64,000 nt of DNA from Candidatus Poribacteria bacterium (GTDB lineage: Bacteria; Poribacteria; WGA-4E; PCPOR2b): the NCBI GenBank assembly GCA_022822005.1, contig JAJECO010000013.1, positions 1-64,000 of the forward strand, read 5' to 3'. Numbering within the stretch: the first letter of the stretch is position 1; every line of letters begins with the position of its first letter. The notes below the pieces were generated by a model. The model worked only from the letters and a program-made list of their open reading frames with translations. It did no database searches and was not told where the DNA came from. Positions 25,727-33,010 of the stretch are shown here, one piece after another. A program made the translations under genes and the position numbers.

Positions 25727-25872
25727 CTGAAAGTAGTGTGTGGGTCCAGATGTCCTGTGTGTCTTCTGCGGTTTACGGCTGAACCGCCTTGCACTGCCAT
25801 CTTGACACTCGGGTGTGCTTCAAACAAGGGGGGAGTTAGGTTGCTCCGTTAATGGGAGTATAACTGAAAGTT

Positions 25873-27135
25873 ATGAACGACAATGTAATCGAATTTGTGG
25901 AGCAGGATGAATTTGCAAATGTCGCGCGTATTAAAGTCATTGGTGTTGGGGGTGGAGGAAGCAATGCGGTCAGGCGCATGATTGAGGCTGAGTTAGCCGG
26001 TGTCGAATTCTTCGTAGTCAACACTGATGTTCAAGCACTAAGAACGTGTCATAATGCAACCCGGGTGAAAATTGGCGAAAATACGACGGGTGGACTCGGT
26101 GCTGGGGCGAACCCGGATGTAGGACGTAGGGCAGCTGAGGAGAGCAAGGAAAATCTCCGAAGCATCGTTGAAGATGCAGACATGGTATTTGTTACGGCTG
26201 GAATGGGAGGCGGTACAGGTACAGGCGCAGCACCCATAATTGCGGGATTGGCTAAGGAAACGGAGGCATTAACGATTGGTGTTGTTACGCGTCCGTTTAC
26301 CTTTGAGGGAAGACAACGTGCTATTCAGGCGGAGACTGGTGTGAATGAGATGCGTGAGAACACAGACTCCGTTATTGTGATTCCGAACCAACGTCTTATG
26401 GAGGCAGCAGATCGGAATCTGCCGATAAAAATGGGCTTCCGGATGGGAGACGAGATTTTACTACATGCTGTCCAGAGCATCTCCGATCTAATTATGGTTC
26501 CTGGCGAAATTAATCTTGACTTCGCCGATGTCAAAACGATCATGTCAAATGCGGGCGGAGCATTGATGGGAATCGGTGTGGGAACAGGTGACAACCGCGC
26601 ACAAGGAGCAGCAAAGCGCGCCATCCTTTCGCCGCTATTAGAAGAAAACTCTATTGAGGGCGCAACTGGAATTATCGTGAATATCACCGGTCCCAGCGAC
26701 ATGGCAATGCACGAATTGGAAGATGCCATGGAGGTTATCAGAGAAGCATCCGATACAGAGCAGGTGATTTTTGGATTAGCTTATGATGACAATCTGGACG
26801 ATGAACTGCGGGTAACCGTTATTGCAACAGGATTTGATCCTCAGACGCGAAGCAGCAGGCAAAAAACAGGACAGGGCGATATTGTGAATCTGGAAGAGTT
26901 CTTGGGACGTAATTTCCCACGAAGTACACAAGGAACCGCACACACCTCAAGGACTGCGGGTCAAACTGGCTATAATCCAGGGGGTGAAGGTGCTTTTGTG
27001 CCACCGTCCTCAGGATCCACCCAGAATCGCCCCACAGGTAACGTAGTTAAACCCGATATTCCGCCGGACGATGAGGATCTGTTGGATATCCCTGCGTTTT
27101 TACGAGTCCGTGGCAATGTGAAGGATAAGAAATAA
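25873..27135 (+). CDS. ftsZ: Cell division GTPase FtsZ
   Basis: Tubulin-like GTPase forming the Z-ring, 420 residues. 'IGVGGGGSNAVRRMIEA' and the tubulin signature 'GMGGGTGTGAAPIIA' bind GTP; the T7-loop region 'NLDFADVKTIMSNAGGALMGIG' is intact. The variable linker (about 325-395, rich in Thr, Gly, Ser) ends in 'DEDLLDIPAFLRVRG', the conserved C-terminal peptide that binds FtsA. The ribosome site before the ATG is weak (GGGAG about 14 nt upstream). Normal length. It lies 21 bp before the radical SAM gene. Confidence 0.98.
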   Translation: MNDNVIEFVEQDEFANVARIKVIGVGGGGSNAVRRMIEAELAGVEFFVVNTDVQALRTCHNATRVKIGENTTGGLGAGANPDVGRRAAEESKENLRSIVEDADMVFVTAGMGGGTGTGAAPIIAGLAKETEALTIGVVTRPFTFEGRQRAIQAETGVNEMRENTDSVIVIPNQRLMEAADRNLPIKMGFRMGDEILLHAVQSISDLIMVPGEINLDFADVKTIMSNAGGALMGIGVGTGDNRAQGAAKRAILSPLLEENSIEGATGIIVNITGPSDMAMHELEDAMEVIREASDTEQVIFGLAYDDNLDDELRVTVIATGFDPQTRSSRQKTGQGDIVNLEEFLGRNFPRSTQGTAHTSRTAGQTGYNPGGEGAFVPPSSGSTQNRPTGNVVKPDIPPDDEDLLDIPAFLRVRGNVKDKK

Positions 27136-27156
27136 GTCTGTTCTCGGAAAATTGTT

Positions 27157-28887
27157 ATGCAACGAGATTTACGCCAAACCTACCAAGGACTTCTCAAGGC
27201 GGAGCACCGCCCCCACTTCAATTTTCGGAAAGAAAATAAGTTTGCGCTAATCTACCCAGGTGCTTATGCGCTCGGCATGTCCAGCTTGGGACTTCAGGTC
27301 ATTTACTCTCTCCTCAACCAGCGCGAGGATACCTCCTGCGAACGCGCGTTCCTCCCCGAACCTGAGATAGTAAGTCAACTTGACAACCGCCGAACCGCCC
27401 TCTTTTCCTTTGAAACACAGACCCCACTCAATCAATTCGATCTGCTCGGATTTTCCGTCTCCTTTGAATCGGATTACGTAAATATTCCGACTACGCTGGA
27501 GCTGGCACGCCTTGAACCGCTTGCTGCGGATAGAACTGATGTCGATCCGCTCGTTATCGCGGGCGGGATCAATATCTCCTATAACCCCGAACCGATTGCT
27601 GATTTCATTGATGTGTTCGTTGTTGGCGAGGCGGAAGCGACTATCCACTATCTGATGGATATTTTTGGAGAGTGGAAAGCCGTGCATGCATCTAAAGAAG
27701 ATTTATTGCGAGAACTTGCTACGGTGCCAGGGCTCTATGTGCCCCGCTTTTATGAAGTAGACTATAACGACGAAGGTGGCATCGAGGAGATGAGAGCGAA
27801 GTCGCCTGCACCAGCCAGCATCCGTTCTGCCGCAATTCCGAGCCTTGATGATGCCGAAACCTGCACGAAGATCTTCACACCGAACACGGAGTTTTCTAAC
27901 GCGCACCTAATTGAGATTGTACGTGGCTGCGGACGGCAATGCCGATTCTGCGTTGCCGACTATGCGCGCCGGTGGCCAAGACGTCGATCCGTGGAGAACA
28001 CGCTCCAGCTTGCCGAACAGGCTCGCGGCATCACGGATCGGATCGGCCTCGTAGGAGCATCAATCTCAGATCACCCAGATATCGACGAGATTGCGACAGG
28101 GTTAGTAGAGAGGGGCTTCCGTATCTCCTGCGCTTCCCTGCGGGCGGAAACGGTGCGCCCTCCGTTACTCGACGCGCTGGCTGACAGTGAACAAGGCACA
28201 ATCACAATTGCACCGGAAGTTGCCACCGAAAATCTACAGAAAGTGGTCAATAAAGCCATTCCCCGCGAACGTCTCTATCATGTCCTTGAAGAAGCGGTCA
28301 AACGGGACATCCTGAACCTCCGACTCTACTTCCTGATTGGTGTGCCCTACGAAACGCCCACCGATGTTGAAGCGATTGTTGATATGGCGAAGGAGATGCG
28401 ATCTATTGTCTTGCCGTACGCGAAGAAGTCTGGACGGATGGCGAAGATCGGCTTCACAATTTCACCGATGGTGCCCAAACCCCACACGCCCTTCCAGTGG
28501 GTAGCGATGGAAGATCCCAAGACAATTTCTCGTAAACTTACTTTTCTAAAGAAAGAACTGGGGCGTATTGGTGGAATGAAATTTTCTTCCGCGAGTGCTC
28601 GACTCGCTTATCAAGAGGCAGTATTTGCTAGGGGAGACCGGCGACTAAGCAGGATTATTTTAGATCTTGCAAGAGGGGGCGCGTGGAAAGCTACTTTCCG
28701 TAAACACGGTCTGGATCCTGATTTTTATGCGCTGCGCCCGCGCTCTATCGGTGAATTCAATCCGTGGGATCATCTTGACCTGAATGTTAAGCCGGAATTC
28801 TTGCGCCTCGAACACAATAAGCACGAAAAACGGTTCATGACAAGCTCGTGCGATACCACCGTTTGTAAGAAATGTGGTGCCTGCTAA
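27157..28887 (+). CDS. Radical SAM protein, TIGR03960-like (B12-binding type)
   Basis: A 576-residue protein with an N-terminal cobalamin-binding-like region ('ALIYPGAYALGMSSLGLQVIYSLLNQ', 'LLGFSVSFESDY', 'LVIAGGINISYNPEPIADFID'), then a radical SAM domain with 'EIVRGCGRQCRFCVADYARRWPRRR' (CX3CX2C iron-sulfur ligands) and 'LRLYFLIGVPYET'. The C-terminus has a small Cys cluster 'CDTTVCKKCGAC'. This layout matches the TIGR03960 family, often paired with a TIGR03936 domain and RNase G, neither of which is next to it here. Its reaction is unknown; an RNA- or ribosome-linked modification has been suspected from gene neighbourhoods. It follows ftsZ by 21 bp. Confidence 0.87.
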   Translation: MQRDLRQTYQGLLKAEHRPHFNFRKENKFALIYPGAYALGMSSLGLQVIYSLLNQREDTSCERAFLPEPEIVSQLDNRRTALFSFETQTPLNQFDLLGFSVSFESDYVNIPTTLELARLEPLAADRTDVDPLVIAGGINISYNPEPIADFIDVFVVGEAEATIHYLMDIFGEWKAVHASKEDLLRELATVPGLYVPRFYEVDYNDEGGIEEMRAKSPAPASIRSAAIPSLDDAETCTKIFTPNTEFSNAHLIEIVRGCGRQCRFCVADYARRWPRRRSVENTLQLAEQARGITDRIGLVGASISDHPDIDEIATGLVERGFRISCASLRAETVRPPLLDALADSEQGTITIAPEVATENLQKVVNKAIPRERLYHVLEEAVKRDILNLRLYFLIGVPYETPTDVEAIVDMAKEMRSIVLPYAKKSGRMAKIGFTISPMVPKPHTPFQWVAMEDPKTISRKLTFLKKELGRIGGMKFSSASARLAYQEAVFARGDRRLSRIILDLARGGAWKATFRKHGLDPDFYALRPRSIGEFNPWDHLDLNVKPEFLRLEHNKHEKRFMTSSCDTTVCKKCGAC

Positions 28888-28939
28888 GTCAATACGGCAC
28901 TCGCGCGCTTTGTTCGATTTCGTCAATGTATCTTAGATG

Positions 28940-29467
28940 CTATTGATTGGGACATTCACTCAGCGCCTTCCGCATCAACTGCCCTCGTGAAACGTAACCT
29001 TCCCGCCCAAGCCGCACACGCTCCAAATCCTCCGGAGTAACCTCTCGTCTGACCTGCGCTGGAATCCCCATTGCCAACGCGTCTGCCGGAATTTCCTGTC
29101 CTTCTCGCACAACTGCACCCGCAGCGACGATTGCTCGCTCACCAATCTTGGCACCAGTTAGGATTGTTGCTCCCATCGAAATCATCGCACCATCTTCAAC
29201 CGTGCATCCGTGGACAATTGCACCATGACCGATAGTAACATCGTTACCAATCACACAGGGAAACCCCGGATCGAGATGCACAACCGTTCCATCCTGAATG
29301 TTTGTACGATCGCCGACTTCGATGTATTCTAAGTCGCCTCGCAGCACACAGTTAAACCAAATGCTCGACTCTTCACCAATAGTGACAGCACCGATAATCA
29401 TCGCACCGGGGGCGATGAAAGCGGATGGGTGGATCGTGGGTAATATATCTTTATAAGCTATCTGCAT
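28940..29467 (-). CDS. Gamma-carbonic-anhydrase-family hexapeptide protein
   Basis: A 175-residue left-handed beta-helix protein ('IHPSAFIAPGAMIIGAVTIGEESSIWFNCVLRGD'). Three His residues at about 64, 81 and 86 ('VVHLDPG', 'IGHGAIVHGC') occupy the metal-ligand pattern of Cam/CaiE/YrdA-type proteins. Many such proteins bind zinc or iron but have weak or no carbonic anhydrase activity. GGAGG precedes the ATG closely. It is convergent with the radical SAM gene and divergent from the SDR gene. Length typical (170-180). Confidence 0.9.
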   Translation of the reverse strand: MQIAYKDILPTIHPSAFIAPGAMIIGAVTIGEESSIWFNCVLRGDLEYIEVGDRTNIQDGTVVHLDPGFPCVIGNDVTIGHGAIVHGCTVEDGAMISMGATILTGAKIGERAIVAAGAVVREGQEIPADALAMGIPAQVRREVTPEDLERVRLGREGYVSRGQLMRKALSECPNQ

Positions 29468-29596
29468 TTTTCCTCCAGATCTGATTGATGTATCACTTGA
29501 AAGGGAACCAGTCCTCTAACGATTTGTATCAGTGGGCATCAATTTTATCATGCGTTAAGTTACCGGACAAGGAAATCTCTGAACTCAACTCGCAGA

Positions 29597-29625
29597 TTGA
29601 CAACAGATGTCCGGCGTGCTACAAT
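29597..29625 (+). promoter_or_regulatory. Sigma70-type promoter of SDR gene
   Basis: A perfect TTGACA (29597-29602) and TACAAT (29620-29625, 5 of 6) are spaced 17 bp apart. The predicted start near 29632 gives a leader of about 34 nt before the ATG at 29666, which has AGGAG upstream. Confidence 0.75.
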
Positions 29626-29665
29626 TCCAAACGTATTATTTCTAAGACTATACTAGGAGACGGAT

Positions 29666-30412
29666 ATGGAATTAACAAACAAAGTCGCTGTTATTACCGG
29701 AGGGGCAACAGGAATCGGTGCAGCCTCAGCAATCCTCTATTCCCGTGCAGGTGCGAAGGTTGTCATTGGTGACATAAATACTGATGGCGGGGAACAAACG
29801 GTGGAAGCTATTCAGTCGGAAGGCGGCGTAGCCCAATTTGTCCGAACCGATGTCAACGTAGAATCCGAAGTTGCTAATCTGATGAAAACAGCGGATGAAG
29901 CCTTTGGTCAACTCAACGTGCTGGTAACCTCCGCGGGTATCTTGAGCGGACCAAGTATTAGGGTAGATGACTTCGAGAAAGCGGTGTTTGAATCTGTTAT
30001 CGATACCAATCTCAGAGGCACGTTTCTGTCGGTAAAATACGCCGTGCCGATTATGGAACGGAGTGGTGGCGGTGTAATGTTATGTATCGCCTCCGGTGCC
30101 GGTGTGAGCGGCGGCAGTTCATCGGTGGCTTACGGTTCAAGCAAAGGTGGTGTCAACGGGATGGTATTAACTATCACACCACAGCTTGCCCCACTCAATA
30201 TCCGTGTCCATACAATCTGTCCCGGTAGTATTGCAACCCCGTTGAAACTCCGACAAATCGCGGAATCTGCTAAGCAAACTGGAAACTCTCCGGAGGCAGC
30301 CGTTGAAAACGCCCGCATATCTCTGGGAGAACCGGAGGGAGTTGCACGCGTCCTGACATTCCTTGCCTCCGATGCTGCTTCGTATGTTCGGGGAACAATC
30401 GCCACGCGATAA
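29666..30412 (+). CDS. Short-chain dehydrogenase/reductase, shortened C-terminus
   Basis: A 248-residue classical SDR: NAD(P)-binding 'VITGGATGIGAASA', 'NVLVTSAG', and the catalytic Ser/Tyr/Lys in 'MLCIASGAGVSGGSS' and 'YGSSK'. 'CPGSIATPLKL' follows. It resembles 3-oxoacyl-ACP reductase-type or sugar dehydrogenases. The protein stops at 'YVRGTIATR', just where the family usually continues with a VDGG-type end, so about 8-10 residues are missing. The stop is 10 bp from the convergent dehydrogenase gene. It has its own strong promoter. Substrate unknown. Confidence 0.9.
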   Translation: MELTNKVAVITGGATGIGAASAILYSRAGAKVVIGDINTDGGEQTVEAIQSEGGVAQFVRTDVNVESEVANLMKTADEAFGQLNVLVTSAGILSGPSIRVDDFEKAVFESVIDTNLRGTFLSVKYAVPIMERSGGGVMLCIASGAGVSGGSSSVAYGSSKGGVNGMVLTITPQLAPLNIRVHTICPGSIATPLKLRQIAESAKQTGNSPEAAVENARISLGEPEGVARVLTFLASDAASYVRGTIATR

Positions 30413-30422
30413 GTGGGTTGCC

Positions 30423-31370
30423 CTAATACCCTTTTTCTTTGTCAGCTACGTTGATCAACGGTTCACCTTTGACGTATCGATGTAGGTTGTCAATGAACAG
30501 ACGCATCGTACGTGCCTCAATATGTTGCGAACCTCCAGCGGTATGTGCGGTCAAAACTACGTTTGGTTCTGTCCATAAAGGACTCTCTGGCGGACACGGT
30601 TCGGCATAGGTGACATCCAATCCCGCGCCAGCGAGCTTACCACTACGAAGTGCAGCGATTAAGGCATCTTCGTCAACCACCTTGCCGCGGCTAATATTGA
30701 CCAAATAACTCCCGTCCTGCATCCGATTAAATTGCTCGTGCGACAGGAGTTTATGCGTCTCCGGCGTGATGGGACAGCAGACCACCACAACGTTGGATTT
30801 CGCCATAAACTCTAGCAGCCAGTCCAGCTTTCCAAGTTCGGTAACACTCTCCGGCTTCTCCATCGGTTCCGGGTCGACTGCGATTACGTTAAACTCGAAG
30901 GCTTTTGCACGTGTCGCAACTGCACGCCCGATGCCTCCAAGCCCCAAAATCCCCATGGTCATCCCTGATAGTTCGATGCACGGTGCCTTTTCCCACCGTT
31001 TTTCCCTCATGAAGTCGTACTGCGTGATAATACGGCGGGTGAGCGACAGCAGTAGGGCGAATGCGTGTTCTGCGATCTGTGAACCGTGCATCCGGCGGCT
31101 ATTGGTCAGTATAATATCGCTTGCTTTGAAGGCGGGATACATCATTCCTTCGACACCGGCGGAAGCGACCTGCACCCACCGCAGCGACTTGGCTTTGGCG
31201 AGGTCTGCTTCACCGATATGTCCATAGATAATATCAACGTCGGACACGTGGTCGCCGAGAGCTTCGCCTCGCGGCAAAAAGCAAATCTTGACTTCGGATG
31301 GAGCATTTTCACTTATCGCTTCAACCTCTGGACTGTACCTTCCTGTAATCAAGGCTCTGAACTTTGCCAT
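30423..31370 (-). CDS. D-isomer-specific 2-hydroxyacid dehydrogenase
   Basis: A 315-residue NAD-dependent 2-hydroxyacid dehydrogenase from the ATG at 31370, which has GGAAGGAA upstream; a frame to 31472 exists but lacks support. The nucleotide-binding 'GLGGIGRAVATRA' and the catalytic residues are visible: Arg in 'NISRGKVV', Glu in 'YAEPCPPESPLW' and His in 'LTAHTAGG'. The family interconverts 2-keto and D-2-hydroxy acids. Its start region lies close to the C-protein operator of the R-M system. It is convergent with the SDR gene. Confidence 0.93.
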   Translation of the reverse strand: MAKFRALITGRYSPEVEAISENAPSEVKICFLPRGEALGDHVSDVDIIYGHIGEADLAKAKSLRWVQVASAGVEGMMYPAFKASDIILTNSRRMHGSQIAEHAFALLLSLTRRIITQYDFMREKRWEKAPCIELSGMTMGILGLGGIGRAVATRAKAFEFNVIAVDPEPMEKPESVTELGKLDWLLEFMAKSNVVVVCCPITPETHKLLSHEQFNRMQDGSYLVNISRGKVVDEDALIAALRSGKLAGAGLDVTYAEPCPPESPLWTEPNVVLTAHTAGGSQHIEARTMRLFIDNLHRYVKGEPLINVADKEKGY

Positions 31371-31477
31371 TATAGATTCCTTCCCGTTTGTTAAGTTTAT
31401 CCTCGTGTAAATGAACCGAGCTCCGGTGATACCCTGCACTGAACTAAAGCTGCTCCTAATCTTCCACACCAAACAAA

Positions 31478-31512
31478 ATGCTAACCATAGTCTGTAGAAT
31501 TATAGTTAGCAT
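31478..31512. promoter_or_regulatory. C-protein operator (long inverted repeat)
   Basis: ATGCTAAC (31478-31485) and GTTAGCAT (31505-31512) are perfect complements, and extending each arm to 14 bp still gives 12 matches. A possible -10 TATACT lies right after it at 31518-31523, so the repeat covers the -35 zone of the C-R promoter. The inner ATAGTCTGTAG resembles known C-boxes of C-protein-regulated R-M systems. It lies 59 bp upstream of the C gene ATG. Confidence 0.7.
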
Positions 31513-31570
31513 CGGGGTATACTTCACAAAAGTTCCTTCGTTTCAGCAGCTAACCCTTCCTCCTAAACCC

Positions 31571-31783
31571 ATGAAACAAAAAATTCTTGTAAAATTCGGA
31601 AAGAAAGTCAGAGAACTCAGGCTAAAGATAGGGCTATCTCAAGAAGAGTTGGCTGCACGAGCTGATGTACATCGTACTTATATCGGAATGATCGAAAGGG
31701 CAGAGAAAAACATAACACTGGTGAACATTGAGAAAATTGCACGTGCACTCAAAATAAACATTAAAGACCTATTTGATGAATAA
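31571..31783 (+). CDS. R-M controller (C) protein, XRE-type HTH
   Basis: A 71-residue HTH_3/XRE protein from the ATG at 31571: 'FGKKVRELRLKIGLSQEELAARADVHRTYIGMIERAEKN' contains the two-helix DNA-reading element, and the end 'LVNIEKIARALKINIKDLFDE' is the usual dimer helix. Length and sequence fit C proteins that first activate, then limit, expression of the downstream restriction gene. A longer frame starts at 31478, inside the operator, and is rejected. No ribosome site is seen before the ATG. The nuclease gene starts 12 bp after its stop. Confidence 0.88.
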   Translation: MKQKILVKFGKKVRELRLKIGLSQEELAARADVHRTYIGMIERAEKNITLVNIEKIARALKINIKDLFDE

Positions 31784-31795
31784 CAGAACAGCAAA

Positions 31796-33010
31796 ATGAA
31801 TTTAGAAGCCAAAATTTCGTTAATCCAAAAGTTAGAAGCACCGCTACCACCAAAAGATTTCTTAATCTTTCATCCTCCAAATCCAGAAAGTCTACTCACA
31901 GAAGATGAAATATTTGAGCTCACTGCCCCAATCTTAAACCGATCGATTCCTTTTGAACTTTCAACTGTTCAAAAATCTCAGTGGGTCAAATTCCAAATTC
32001 TCGAGCTTTTGGGTTATCAAAAACCAGACGGACTTAGAACAACGCAAGCAAGGCAGTCTAAGCCCAAGTTTATACATCAGTTGCTTGATATTTTCGTTCA
32101 ATCAAGTCGTAATTTGCAGATTTGGAACTACGTGCCATACGCAGATATTATTATACCGGGCGAATGGAACGAAGAAAGTAAGTATCCTTACCGCTACCAA
32201 GACTGCCGCTATCTTCTCGTGTTTCACAATTCCGATAGGGTTATTCTGAAAGCTACTCTTGTGACCGGAAACGAACTTTCAGAATGGGACACTACTGGAA
32301 CTCAAACGATTAAATGGCAAGCTAACGCTCGCCGCAGCTATCGGAATGAAATATCCTCTCAAATCATTACTAGTCCCATTGAACCGTTGCAAAGCAAATT
32401 CACTGGATACACGCAGCAACCATTGGAAAGAAAACGCGGCCCCATCCTCCAAGAATACCAGAATCCACTAGAGAGAAAACGCAGATACATCCTCCAAGAG
32501 GATCTGAATCCACAATTCCCTTTAATCAAAGAACGCCCGAATCCTACTTATCTTTTTACTCACAACGAAATTAAACAAGCTCTCAATACCTTGATAGGCA
32601 GGAAGTTTGACAATCTGGGAACAGGGCAAGAAAGAAGCATTGGGCAAGCACTTGAGAGGGAAATTGCCAAAGCATTGGGGTATCAGCATTACCAGCAAAC
32701 CGACACCGGTGATTATCCTGATTTGCTCCACCAACTCATTGAAGTTAAATTTCAGTTCAGTGGAACAATAGATCTTGGCAATCACCTGCCAACCGATCAA
32801 TCGTTAATAGAAGCATCTTGGAATGAATGGGATATTACCAGTAGAGACATTCGCTACATTGTGGCACTCATGGAAAAAGATGTGCACGGCAACTTTATCG
32901 TTGATTCTATTGTTATTACCTCTGGCGAAAAGTTTAATCAGTACTTCTCAATTGGTCAAGGGAAGAACTTCAAAATTCAAATTCCTATACCATCAGCAAT
33001 TATGCCTTAA
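31796..33010 (+). CDS. Putative type II restriction endonuclease
   Basis: A 404-residue protein with a PD-(D/E)xK-like core near its C-terminus: 'DTGDYPDLLHQLIEVKFQFSGTIDLG', with the Asp of YPD and E-V-K as candidate catalytic residues. I do not recognise a named family. Position after a C protein and convergent with an adenine methyltransferase makes restriction enzyme the best call. In the middle, a 15-residue unit (PLERKR..ILQE) is repeated twice in tandem, coded by a 45-bp imperfect duplication at about 32420-32509. Its 3' end overlaps the methyltransferase gene by 11 bp, tail to tail. The DNA is visibly AT-richer than the flanking chromosome. Confidence 0.7.
   Translation: MNLEAKISLIQKLEAPLPPKDFLIFHPPNPESLLTEDEIFELTAPILNRSIPFELSTVQKSQWVKFQILELLGYQKPDGLRTTQARQSKPKFIHQLLDIFVQSSRNLQIWNYVPYADIIIPGEWNEESKYPYRYQDCRYLLVFHNSDRVILKATLVTGNELSEWDTTGTQTIKWQANARRSYRNEISSQIITSPIEPLQSKFTGYTQQPLERKRGPILQEYQNPLERKRRYILQEDLNPQFPLIKERPNPTYLFTHNEIKQALNTLIGRKFDNLGTGQERSIGQALEREIAKALGYQHYQQTDTGDYPDLLHQLIEVKFQFSGTIDLGNHLPTDQSLIEASWNEWDITSRDIRYIVALMEKDVHGNFIVDSIVITSGEKFNQYFSIGQGKNFKIQIPIPSAIMP
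32420..32509 (+). repeat. 45-bp imperfect tandem duplication inside nuclease gene
   Basis: Two adjacent copies share the stretches GAAAACGC and CATCCTCCAAGA at a fixed 45-bp offset and encode two 15-residue units, keeping the frame. It lies outside the presumed catalytic core, between the N-terminal region and the PD-(D/E)xK part. Confidence 0.7.
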
